Source: Nephrocerus scutellatus (lineage: Eukaryota > Arthropoda > Insecta > Diptera > Pipunculidae). From it: a stretch of DNA of 64,000 nt. The stretch is taken from NCBI GenBank assembly GCA_947095585.1, contig OX352761.1, positions 80,603,267-80,667,266 of the forward strand, read 5' to 3'. The notes beneath the pieces are model-generated. The model ran no database searches, was not told the DNA's origin, and saw only the letters and a list, made by a program, of their open reading frames with translations. The position numbers and the translations under genes were made by a program. Below are positions 50,991 to 60,340 of this stretch, one piece after another (the first letter of the stretch is position 1; each line of letters opens with the position of its first letter).

Positions 50991-51355
50991 TTTTTTTTTA
51001 TTTGGTAAATTGGAAGTAAAAGTGGGAATATTGAAATTCATGAATTCATGTATTTAAAAGACGAAAAACAACACACGCAGTGTTCGTTTTGAATTGTTCT
51101 ATTTTTCAGAAATTTTCAAATTTAGAAGTTATTATTCTGAATAAAACAAGCAAATAATAATGACGTGTATTACTTTTCATCCATTATATTCAACACACAA
51201 ATCAGAATAAATTAAACATTTCTTTTGCACTCAACAGATTTCTCCTAAGTGCTATACTTTTTAAATTATTTGCAAAAACTATAAAAATTGTCCAAGTAAA
51301 CTGTCACTTCTGGATGTCAGATTTCCATCAAAATCAACTAGCTCCTCACAGCTTA
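50991..51355 (+). repeat. Terminal copia spacer at array edge (S7)
   Basis: Counterpart of the other spacers, more diverged (cacacgcag, ctataaaaattg, tggatgtcag), consistent with an edge copy less exposed to homogenisation. After cacagctta it continues into single-copy-looking flank instead of gypsy RT. Confidence 0.7.
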
Positions 51356-51440
51356 TGTAAACAGATTATATATGACTTCTCATCCCCATAAGTTCAGCCG
51401 TTGAAAAGTGGACACAGACAGACAGAAAGAGATTTTTTTG
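51356..51440 (+). mobile_element. RTE-like LINE or SINE 3' tail
   Basis: The sequence agttcagccgttgaaaagtg followed by acagacagacagaaagag resembles the 3' tails common to RTE-type LINEs and dependent SINEs in insects (remembered family pattern, not searched). The element would extend left into the array spacer, whose second half is the same non-coding sequence. No coding part is visible. Confidence 0.4.
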
Positions 51441-51507
51441 CTTTTTCTGACTCAGGACATACGGTTTCGGTAAATCTGCAGAAATCCCGAGATTGAAAAT
51501 TTTCAGG

Positions 51508-51603
51508 ACTACAGTGGTTGCCAAGTAGCTTTTTATCTGCTTTATTTACAAAGCAACTAATAAATGAAGCAGGTAAAAAAAGCTACTTGGAAACCACTGT
51601 AGT
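51508..51603. mobile_element. 96-bp foldback / MITE-like hairpin
   Basis: Arms at 51508-51550 and about 51560-51603 are near-perfect inverted repeats, with one mismatch across the outer 26 bp (actacagtggttgccaag against its complement). The termini cagtggtt resemble hAT-type inverted repeats, but no 8-bp target duplication is evident. It has no coding capacity. Confidence 0.65.
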
Positions 51604-51782
51604 TTTACAAAAAATTAAAACCCGATCCACAACTGCTCTTGGTTTGAAGGATCCTCGTTAAGTTGGCAAATAAATTATTCATCTGTGCGATATTGGAGAG
51701 ATTCAAAAATCAAAATTGCTTAGCATCGCATTCAGCATCAGTAAATTCCCCGCATATCAACCATTTTACTTGAATGATTGAT

Positions 51783-52070
51783 AGCGCTAGTTCAGAATCT
51801 ACGTTCTTAGGACCGAAACCATACTGTGGTATTAGCTGGGCTACCAACACAGGGATGATTAATAATTGGGAAAGTAAACTTCGTCTGGCACACTAGTAAA
51901 ATACCCCAGGGCTTAGACAGTCCAAACGGTTAATCAGGCCTTTTTCCTATAAGGAAATCTTTGATCTTAACAAGGATAGCATCAGAAAGCTAGTGAGTTT
52001 TCTCACAGGTTACTGTGGCTTGCGTTATCATCTTAACTGTAAATATTATAAATTTTTTTTTGCCATTTAA
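51783..52070 (+). pseudogene. LINE ORF2 RNase H C-terminal remnant
   Basis: Two short overlapping frames, too short for routine ORF calling, read as one degraded domain. Frame one (51783-51896) gives ESTFLGPKPYCGIS and INNWESKLRLAH. Frame two (51900-52070) gives LRQSKRLIRPFSYKE and IRKLVSFLTGYCGLRYHL. The GPxPxCGI and LTGxCxLxxHL signatures are those I know from the C-terminal RNase H region of insect I/R1/Loa-type LINEs. One frameshift lies near 51897. Upstream RT was not found. The last 9 bases run into the duplicated piggyBac end. Confidence 0.55.
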
Positions 52071-52316
52071 ACAAAAGTGGACATTGCACTTTATACAAAG
52101 TATTCGAGATCTTGCTGTGATAATTAAAATAATATACGTAAAATAAATAATAAAATAATAAAAATACGCAAATAAATTCAAAAGTATTATATCTATCAAT
52201 ATTTTTCCCATTATTTTTGTTCCTTTGTGTAACAAAAGGTAAAACAATTATTTCTGCCATTCAAACATAAATAGACATTGCACTTGGTACAAAGTATTCG
52301 AGATCTTGCTGTACAT
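52062..52316 (-). repeat. Duplicated piggyBac C-terminal Cys block
   Basis: gccatt...gtattcgagatcttgctgt occurs at 52062-52118 and at 52256-52312, about 194 bp apart. The two differ at several bases (CIKCNVHFC against CTKCNVYLC). This is older than the array duplications. Confidence 0.75.
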
Positions 52317-54030
52317 CCCGGTCGTTTACATCTACATACTGAATGTGATTCTTCAAACTTTGGAAGATGGTTAAAACCATCAAAGCGAATATCTAACACT
52401 GGCCTAGTTTCATGACTACGTCGGTCGTTTTCATAAATAAAATCTAAACTATCAGCTCTCCGCTTTTTATTACTGACTTGAATTTTAGTAGTTTAGTAGT
52501 AAGATTCATTTTAAAATTTACAAGCGTCAATATGTCATTATTTTTACACTTATTGACTTCACATTACTTATTGTATTCTAAATAACTGGCGCAAACTGCA
52601 AAGTCGATGAAATGTGTAATAATACGTAGTGTCCATTTCTTAGACTTTATGAAGATTCTATAGTAGCTCATGTACTGATCGAACAGATCTACTCCTCCTA
52701 TTCCTCCGTTGTAGTTTTTCACTATTGATGGTTGTTGAATATCTTTTATTTTTTTATCCCACCGTTTAACCTCTTCTGTTTTACCAATCCCACAAAAATT
52801 GGATGCCAAATGCACAGCCTTTTTGTCCTGCCACTTCACCAAAATGATGTTGCCATCTCGATTGGTGATTTCCTCCGAACTTCCTTCCCTTCCTCTTCTC
52901 TTCAACATTGCATCAGAACTGAACTGAGGATTCTGAAACGATTCACTCTTATTGTTTCAACGGCATTTATTTGCTTCTGGGTCAGAATTTCAAATAATTG
53001 GTAGGTCGAAAAGTAATTGCCGAAGTATAATGTATGTTCTATCGATGTAATGCGGTTCATTTAACTGACAACCACTGCAAAACCCAGTCCTAACCTAGCA
53101 CGATCAAAACTTGATATTTCAGTTTGGGCACATTACAAAATCAAAGTGATATCCTGATTTGCCACATAACGAACACTTTTATACCCCAAGGACACGGCTT
53201 GCCTTTTATGTACTGTTTGATGTTTAATTTTTTCTTAAACGATATGATTTGCTCGTCTACACATAATGATTCTTCTAATGGATACTACAAACATCGTCGG
53301 CGAACACATTCAATCAAATTTATCTTTGCAGTTTGGTGGAGTTTTCTGATTGTCAATTACGTGAATGTGGGATCTTAACCAGAAAAATCTATATAATCTA
53401 GAGCTCACTTCTAATTCATGACTTCAGTACATTCGGAATTTTGGTACTTTTATTATGCCCATTAATAAGTGAATTCCGAAGAACTTCATTACCTCATCCG
53501 GTGTTGAATGTTTGAATGAAGTTCGACCTTTTTGAATGGTATACATATTGGTAAAATGTGCAATTTGTTCATACATTTCGCTAGTAATATATTTGTTGAA
53601 TATTTGAAATGGAGTTATAAATTCTACAAAAGTAGGAATTTGATCAGATGCTTTAAATGCAATTTGCGTTGGCTGAAACGGTCGTCGCCTTCAGGCAATG
53701 TCTTTTTTATCGGTTATTTTAAAACTGATTTTTTTATTTAGTTATTTGATTTTAATTAAATTCACACCCTAAGTCCATCAATTCTATATCATTCGGCTCA
53801 TTTCCAGCTTCTTTATTATTAACACTTACACTTTCTTCTAATTCAAAATCTAAATCATCCGCCATAATAAGGTCTGCTGCTTCCTGTGGAGTGTAATATT
53901 TGGTTCGACTCAATATTTTCCTACAAATTGAAGTGTTAATTTTGCGACCGTTTAGTCGATTTAACAAAAAACGTGTACATGTCAACGTTTGTTGCCAATA
54001 TAATAAAATATTTTTTATGTTATAAAACAA
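52062..54030 (-). pseudogene. piggyBac-like transposase, degenerate
   Basis: Read on the minus strand from 54030. The N-terminal YTPQEAADLIMADDLD acidic leader (near 53890) is followed by PTFVEFITPFQIFNKYI and STPDEVMKFFGIHLLMGIIK (about 53600-53440). The core has LEESLCVDEQIISFKKKLN and KQYIKGKPCPWGIKVF (about 53280-53170), where VDEQ carries a catalytic Asp of the DDE/D transposase. STYQLFEIL and IRVNRFQNP follow (about 53000), then frame 52908-52564 with KWQDKKAVHLASNF, NYNGGIGGVDLFDQYMS and KSKKWTLRI. The Cys-rich C-terminus CRCKRPGCTARSRILCTKC is in 52399-52211. Many stops and frameshifts make it inactive. The C-terminal Cys block is present twice (52256-52312 and 52062-52118). Function in life: cut-and-paste transposition at TTAA. 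Terminal repeats were not identified. Confidence 0.85.
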
Positions 54031-54068
54031 TTATATTGGTTAAAATTTTTATAGAAATATGTTTATAG

Positions 54069-54349
54069 CTAACCAATAATGCGGTCCAAGGCCTGACTTC
54101 TCGCAACCATTTGTGTTGAGCATGCATATTTTTGCACACAAATGTAGGGACCTACAATTTAATGCCGGATCCGAACGGCGAATTTAGAAGCTTTCAGTGA
54201 CAAGTTATTACTCTCGGACGTTTGTCACACTTTCGCGAGAGGTGGGACACCGTGAAAAATACTTTGATGTTACTGGGATTCGAATCATGAACCCCCTGCT
54301 CAGCAGTCCATGCTCCTATCCACTGAGCCACGGCGCCCACTAACCAATA
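54069..54349 (-). mobile_element. tRNA-headed SINE with 10-bp target-site duplication
   Basis: On the minus strand the element starts near 54339 with gggcgccgtgg, an A-box-like tggctcagtggataggagc and a B-box-like gattcgaatccc, the internal RNA polymerase III promoter of a tRNA-derived SINE. The body (54079-54250) contains gtaggtccctac and ends at gtccaaggcc/gcatt. The direct repeat ctaaccaata flanks it at 54069-54078 and 54340-54349, which fits a LINE-mobilised insertion. There is no poly-A tail. It sits just upstream of the piggyBac relic. Confidence 0.75.
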
Positions 54350-54590
54350 TTAAGTGTTTTCATATTTCATATTTATTTTCATAAAAAATAATTCTTATTA
54401 GATTAATAACTTAATCTTAGGAACCATCTCACACAAAATTCAAAATTTAACTGTATTTATTTCTATTTGGCGGGAAATTTTGACAAGTTAATGCTGTTAA
54501 TTATTAAAGAAAGAGACAAATCTATAATGTTGTGAAAACACTTAAAATTAAAAGCTCTAATGTCTAATTGAACCAAATATTTCATGGCAA
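54350..54590. other. AT-rich stretch, nothing recognised
   Basis: No open frame, repeat or RNA signature was seen between the SINE and the LINE relic. Confidence 0.5.
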
Positions 54591-54593
54591 CAT

Positions 54594-57500
54594 ATGTTGC
54601 CAGACGGTCTCAATGGATTAAATTGTTTCTTTTATTTTATGGGTGCCCAAAATGATTTTCAATGTCCGGGGTATTACCGTGTCGACAATTTGGTTCCACA
54701 TTGTCTATTTACGGAAATGATAGATAAGATTTACCAGTACTCCCCATCATCGGAATTTGTAGTTTTGGGCGATTTCAATGTCCACAATGATACTTGGTTG
54801 ACCTTTTCGAATGGTTGAGATCGAACAGGTGAAACCGCAGAACTATTTCCAAATATGAATTTCTCATCAAACTCGTCGATAAGCCAACTAGGTATCGCGA
54901 TACTACTGGTTTATCGCCTCACCTTTTAGATTTATTTCTAACTACTATGCCAGAGAAATATTCAATAGATTTATCTGCTCCATTAAAACTTTTCGACCAC
55001 GCTCTGATAATTGCCATTTTTTCAATTACCCCAGTCATTATAGAGCCTATTCGTAAAAGACTGCTCTGGAACTTCAAAAATGCTAACTGGGAGCTCCTGA
55101 ATCAATTTTATAGTCATATGATTGGTCAACCTGCTTTCCAACAATAATGCTGATGAAGCTTCTTAACTTATCACGTCAACCACTTTGCCAGGAATGAAAA
55201 ATTTCATTCCATCCATTTGAACTACGTTAATTGCCCTTCAGAAGTAAACCTTATTAAGTTAAAAATAGCCATAACAAAGCAAAAACCATAATAAACTGGT
55301 CCAAAATATTAAATCACCAAAAGATTCGGGATAGCGTGCGAAAATTTTTAGAATCAAATTCAAACAATCGAAGCTTCCCATTTTGTTTGTGCGTCTACCC
55401 TTCTATTATCTTCCCAAAATCCACCAATTCTTCCGAATGTAGGACCAGGAATGTCTAAAATCTATTTCAGACCAAGGGTTGTTTCAAAGATTCTTAAAGA
55501 ACATGACCCCAATAAGGCGACTGAACCCGATGGCATTCCGCCATCGTTATTTAAAAGATGTTTTCATACTCTGGCGAAACCGCTTAGCAAATTGTTTCAT
55601 CTCTCAATAAAGATTGGTGTTTTCCCTCAATTTTAAAAATAACTTATATTCAACCCGAAAAAAGGTGGTCAATCTGCTCCTACTAAATACCGCCCTATTG
55701 CTTAGTTGTCGGTTCTTTCGAAGGTAATGGAACCTATAGTTTATTTTAGACTAATAAGCTATCTAGATTCAAATTCTCTTTTATCTAATGTGCAGTATGG
55801 ATTTCGTAAAAATCGCTCTTCAGGTGAACTCATGACGTGCATTACTCAATGTTGGGAACGAAACATTGAAAATCTAAGTGACTCCAGCATTGTGTCCTTG
55901 GATATTTCTAAGGGTTTTTATAGATTGTCTTATTAATAAGATTTGTGCGCTTAACTTACACAGCTCTCTGATTGCATGGATTGAGGATTATTTGTGATAC
56001 TGTAAAATAAAAGTTGTATTGAACGGTATATATTCAGCTTCACATGGGATCAATGCTGGCGTTACTCAAGGGTCATCCTTGTCGCCTAGGCTCTTCAGGA
56101 TATATATCAATAACCTGTTCTCTTCTACAACCTGTGATATCCATTCATTTGCTGATGATTCAAGGCTATCAGCTTCAATTGAGTTTGTTATTAAAAAAGA
56201 ATGCAGTTCTCGCTTGAATGGTTTGCGTGATTTAATGAATTCGACTATTCTGTCGAATATCCCAGTCATTCTCGATTGAAGCAGATCTAATAGGGTGGAA
56301 TTTAATCCGAATAAATTCCAGGCTTGTCTTTTTCTCAGAAAGCAGTTCAACCTTACTTACCACCAGTAATTAATGTTGCCGCTATTGTGAGATCAATTTC
56401 ACTTAAGACGTTAGGTTTGAAAGTTTCAATTGAATTGGAACGAAACATTGAAAATCTAAGTGACTCAAGCATTGTGTCCTTGGATATTTCTAAGGGTTTT
56501 TATAGATTGTCTTATTAATAAGATTTGTGCGCTTAACTTACACAGCTCTCTGATTGCATGGATTGAGGATTATTTGTGATACTGTAAAATAAAAGTTGTA
56601 TTGAACGGTATATATTCAGCTTCACATGGGATCAATGCTGGCGTTACTCAAGGGTCATCCTTGTCGCCTAGGCTCTTCAGGATATATATCAATAACCTGT
56701 TCTCTTCTACAACCTGTGATATCCATTCATTTGCTGATGATTCAAGGCTATCAGCTTCAATTGAGTTTGTTAGTCAAAAAGAATGCAGTTCTCGCTTGAA
56801 TGGTTTGCGTGATTTAATGAATTCGACTATTCTGTCGAATATCCCAGTCATTCTCGATTGAAGCAGATCTAATAGGGTGGAATTTAATCCGAATAAATTC
56901 CAGGCTTGTCTTTTTCTCAGAAAGCAGTTCAACCTTACTTACCACCAGTAATTAATGGTGCCGCTATTGTGAGATCAATTTCACTTAAGACGTTAGGTTT
57001 GAAAGTTTCAATTGAAGGAACATATTTCCTGGAAGGGACATATTTACGAAGTTTCAAAAAGAGCAAGCCAAGGCTTGTCCTTTATAAAACATTGTAGCTT
57101 TTGCTTGACCCCCTCTGAAGTATTCAGATTATATAAGATTTATGTTAGACCAATTATAGAATTTAATGGGGGAATGGGGCTCCAAGATCGCATTTGGTTT
57201 ATAATGATGGAATTCAGATTACAGGTATCCGTTTAATAAAAGATGTAACCATTACTTCATCTCTTGAGTCTTTGGAGCATAGACGAAAAGTGGAAGCTTT
57301 AACTGTTTTCTACAAATTTTACTACGGTAGATGTTCGTCAGAAAGCCGTTCTCTAGTTCCAGGTTTTTTTGTCAGCAACGTTAACACTCGTTTCAGGTCA
57401 AATCAACATAGATTTGCCTCAAAACCTTTTTCATGTAGAACCCAACATTTCAAATCATCCTTTTTCCCGAGAGTGACTTCGACGTGGAATCAATTGGTCG

Positions 57501-57616
57501 ACACCGTGTTTCCCGAAACTTTTAATCTACAGGCCTTTAAAATAGCCGTCAAGATGTCCCTGAAGAACGATCGAAGCGTTCATTTAAAGATTATATATAC
57601 AAAAAAAATTAATTAA
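54594..57616 (+). pseudogene. Jockey/CR1-like LINE ORF2, degenerate
   Basis: Relic of a non-LTR retrotransposon ORF2. The APE endonuclease C-terminal half is seen as FVVLGDFNVHNDTW (near 54760) and LFDHALIIAIFSI (near 54990, where SDH is usual). RT includes KATEPDGIPPSLFKRCF (near 55510), VMEPIVYFRL, NVQYGFRKNRSSGELM (near 55790), SIVSLDISKGF (palm Asp), GVTQGSSLSPRLFRIYINNL and SFADDSRLSAS (catalytic FADD near 56150). The thumb and C-terminus are RASQGLSFIKHCSFC and LEHRRKVEALTVFYKFYYG (near 57270), ending after FPRVTSTWNQLVDTVFP at 57616. There are multiple frameshifts and stops, no ORF1, and 582 bp is duplicated inside RT. The endonuclease 5' half is missing. Confidence 0.85.
55850..57012 (+). 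repeat. 582-bp tandem duplication inside LINE RT
   Basis: Two direct copies (about 55850-56431 and 56432-57012) span ERNIENLSDSSIVSLDISK to LKTLGLKVSIE, including the FADD box twice. The frames 56019-56279 and 56601-56861 are the same protein except VIKKEC/VSQKEC. The high identity shows the duplication is far younger than the frameshifts it copies. Confidence 0.9.
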
Positions 57617-57619
57617 TTA

Positions 57620-57858
57620 TTGTTTGTGTTATTTATAATATATGTAAAAATTTCTAATATTTTCTTGGTGAAGGTTTTGTGTAGTTTTCCCTAACCATGA
57701 TCTATTGATAAAAGCATTTGTACTCGCGTCGTTTTAGATTCGTGTTCGATTTTTTCTATTGCTTTTTCAATGAATCAAGGAGAATTCTGAGAAAATAAAT
57801 TGAAACTGGCTGCAACCGTGAGGAATGTAATATGTTGCAAATTACATTCCTTCGATAT
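57620..57858. other. AT-rich stretch, nothing recognised
   Basis: Between the LINE end and the SAP ORF. It starts with ttaattaattattg and shows no convincing frame. Confidence 0.4.
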
Positions 57859-58029
57859 TTATTTTATTTTTCTTCCTTCTTCTGCGTTATCGGCATCCCT
57901 GGACAATCCGAAATACAGGAGAAGTCTATCCTGCAATACGTGTTTAGCCCCTGTCATCGTAAGTTCGAGTTCAGCCAGTTTCGTTTTTAGTGCGTCCACC
58001 GTCAAAGAGAGAATCGCGTCCCTATCCAT
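57859..58029 (-). CDS. Short SAP-domain ORF, 56 codons
   Basis: Minus-strand ATG at 58029, stop at 57859. The protein starts MDRDAILSLTVDALKTKLAE and continues with LTMTGAKHVLQDRLLLYFGL. This fits the SAP helix-extended-helix motif (L-x-x-L-K-x-x-L-x-x-x-x-L-x-x-x-G-x-K-x-x-L-x-x-R-L), known to bind DNA or RNA. It ends in an acidic-basic tail, DADNAEEGRKIK. SAP domains at the N-terminus occur in the Gag of some insect LTR retrotransposons, so this may be a Gag stub with its 5' leader at 58030-58500, or a fragment of a host gene. I could not link it to further coding sequence. Confidence 0.5.
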   Translation of the reverse strand: MDRDAILSLTVDALKTKLAELELTMTGAKHVLQDRLLLYFGLSRDADNAEEGRKIK

Positions 58030-58500
58030 ATATCCCCACCAAACAAATCGAGCAATTTAAATCAAAAGCAATATAATATGTAAGTTCAAAATTCGGCCAA
58101 ACGTTACTTACCTATCTAATTATTTTTCTACTTCTACTACTAACTGCGGCTGATGTACTTTTTCTTATTCTCCTGCTTATACTGCAAACTGCGTCAGGTG
58201 TACTGTCTCTTATTTTTCTGTGTGCCTTTCACATAAAGCCAGACGATCGTTTGTGTTTCTCCTCCTCTGACTGGTACACATATACAAATACCGTTGGAGC
58301 ACCCAACAACGAAACGGTCAGAAAAAATCAGCGCGTTGTCTTCACGTTGTTGAATTACCAAACAAGATACCTTTTCGCCATCTACTTCGATATCGAGAAA
58401 AGTTCCGCCAAAAAAAGAAAGCGGACATTTTTTCGATTGACAATTGACATTACTTTATTGTGTTATGTGTTGACGATCATTAAATGAGTGCGTCTATGAT
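58030..58500. other. Possible LTR/leader-like stretch, unassigned
   Basis: On the minus strand it lies directly upstream of the SAP ORF. It has gtaagt near 58106-58111 resembling a splice donor, and pyrimidine/purine-rich tracts. A plus frame at 58251-58487 has no recognisable domain. No LTR pair was found. Confidence 0.25.
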
Positions 58501-58529
58501 TTTAATGGGTGCGTTTAGTCTTTTGATTG

Positions 58530-60340
58530 AGGATTTCATGATAAGTAAGTTGAAGCGGGTCGAAAAGAAGATATCGAATTAGTTTACGACTCGCGGCGGG
58601 AATCATGATAGGGCCCCAGATCATACAAATTCGGAAACACAGAGTCGGACAATTCATTCCACATAATGCGGCTAAAGAGGGAAACCCGGAATTAGTTAGT
58701 ACAACCGAAGATAGGCCTAACCGCAGACTCGTGGGCTCAAGTTGTGGCACGGATATTGCGGAGAATGAGCTGGATGCATCTGGATATTTCTTTTGAACAC
58801 TGCTTGTAAAAAAACCAATAAAACAGTGACAAGCAGGAAACATTCATACGATGTTCAAGCGATTCGGTTGTTTTCGCAATATTTGCGTCACCAATAAGTT
58901 TTATCACGCGGTTTTGTATTTTTCTTAGTAGATGTAATGTGGTCTTAAAGCATCTGTCCAAACAATACAGTTATATTCAAGTTTACGGCGAATACATGCC
59001 TTGTAAATAGTAGCCAGATCTGAGGAAGTGAAGTACATATTGCACCGTTTTAGGAAACCTAAACATTTTGCATCATTTCTAGTGATTGTGAACATGCAGT
59101 TTTTCCAACGAAGCTTATTGTTGACGCACATACCGAGTGTTGCAAACTTTTCAGTTTCTTAATTGTAGTTTCCACTCATGGATAAAGGTTGGGGGTTTAA
59201 ATTACGCTTAGATGACAAAAGACAGCACTGAGTTTTGGAAGCGTTAAATGTAACTCTATTGTGTAGTCCCCACTTTGCTATGCTATCATGGTCAGTATCT
59301 AACGTGCTTAGCATACGTGGATGTTCGAGTTTCACTTGCAATGAAGAGGGGCTGGCAGAAATCATATGAAAAGCTAAGAGGGATGTCTGTCGTCAGCGAA
59401 AAAATTAATCGGATTACAAGTAGCGAATATCCGGATAGGAGATCATTACTGACAATGAGAAAGAGTGTCAGAGACAAAACAGAGCCTTAGGAGTTCATGC
59501 ATTGTCATGTGGACATTGGATTTAAAACCGTTCAATACGACCTGAATTAAACGGTCAGAAAGGTAGTTACTAGTCCAACCAAGCAGTGCCTTATTAAATA
59601 CATAGGCAGTCATTTTCCTGATGATAGACTGTGACAAATGCCTTGGAAATATCGAGTGCAACAACTTTGCTTTCACCAAATTTGTGAATAGACTGGTTTA
59701 AATTTTCAGTGAGATAAGCCATCAGATCACCTGTAGAACGTTGCCAACAAAAACCATACGGCCTCTGAGGATTTTAGGTGATGTACTGCATAAGCTTACG
59801 ATTGATCAGCGTTTCTATTACTTTAGATGTATGGATGTCAGCGCAATGGGTCGGTACGAGGAAAAAGATGACGGTTCGCCTTTTTTAGGAACAGCTGGAC
59901 AAAGGCTGTTTTCCAATTCTTTGGGAAGACTCCAGCAGAATAAGAGGAATGGAAAAACCTGCGCAATGGGAACGCCAACGTTGAAGAACACCTGTTCAAA
60001 ACTATAGCGGGAATACCATCAGGCCCAGCAGATTTATAAATGTTGACATCATTTAATACTTTAGCCATTTGATGAGCACGAAGGTAAATCAATCCCATAG
60101 AGGATTAGACTCTTTCAAGTAAAGGCAGCGACAACGCGGTATTTGGTAGCGTGGAGCTAGGTGCGAAGTGTGAAGCAAGCAGATTGGCCTTGTCTATAGA
60201 GCTAACATTTGAAATGTCATTGTGAATGAGCGCTGGAATTGAAGACGAGGCACTATTCTTTGTTCGTTTCAGGAATGAACAAAAATATATCTGGTCATAG
60301 TCGAATTTGACTCGTCTAAGGTAGGCAGACGTCTAAATTT
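58530..60340 (-). pseudogene. Second LINE ORF2 relic, opposite strand
   Basis: Read on the minus strand. SFLKRTKNSASSSIPALI and NVSSIDKANLLASHFAP (about 60270-60150) precede the RT fingers KSAGPDGIPAIVLNRC and AGVFPKNWKTAFV (60098-59838). Next come FNKALLGWTSNYLSDRLIQV (near 59590), a palm remnant, VTFNASKTQCCLLSSKRN (near 59230), RNDAKCLGFLKRCNMYFTSSDL and YKACIRRKLEYN (near 59040), LEHRMNVSCLSLFYWFFYKQ (near 58850) and the terminal SLFSRIMWNELSDSVFP (near 58670). It is split among at least six frames, and the FADD box is not intact. It is related to, but clearly different from, the plus-strand relic at 54594. Confidence 0.8.

Larger units (their letters stand above)
1..51355 (+). repeat. 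Head-to-tail tandem array of gypsy-copia chimeric monomers
   Basis: The same ordered blocks recur: gypsy RT-RNase H-integrase, 50-bp minisatellite, leader, copia gag-pol, spacer. The start of the gypsy integrase core recurs at 32, 8003, 17207, 24654, 30459, 39739 and 46096. The spacer-to-gypsy joint (cttaac followed by ataatataat) recurs at 6308, 14064, 22960, 36598 and 44404. Long stretches of the copies look nearly identical by eye, and all carry the same inactivating lesions. The left end is outside the window. The right end is where the last spacer continues into unrelated sequence after cacagctta. Both parent elements are coding-dead and no LTR pair is visible, so spread by DNA duplication or unequal exchange is inferred. 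Confidence 0.93.
44405..51355 (+). repeat. Array monomer 6, right edge of array
   Basis: Gypsy pol 44425-46787 contains the longest open frame of the array. Minisatellite 46824-47262 and copia C7 47419-50990 follow. Its spacer is the only one that runs on into flanking DNA instead of another gypsy RT, which makes this the array edge. Confidence 0.85.

Noticed and set aside
1..51355. Retrovirus-like element with env
   Set aside because: No envelope-like frame (signal peptide, transmembrane segment) was seen after integrase in any gypsy copy; the minisatellite follows directly.
54275..54339. Functional tRNA gene on the minus strand
   Set aside because: A- and B-box-like elements are present, but the 5' gggcgcc has no pairing 3' acceptor strand (agtaacatc follows), and the sequence lies within a SINE bounded by a target-site duplication.
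58030..58120. Intron joining an upstream exon to the SAP ORF (donor gtaagt on the minus strand)
   Set aside because: A donor-like sequence is present, but no AG acceptor with a pyrimidine tract lies before the ATG; the only nearby AG falls inside the ORF.
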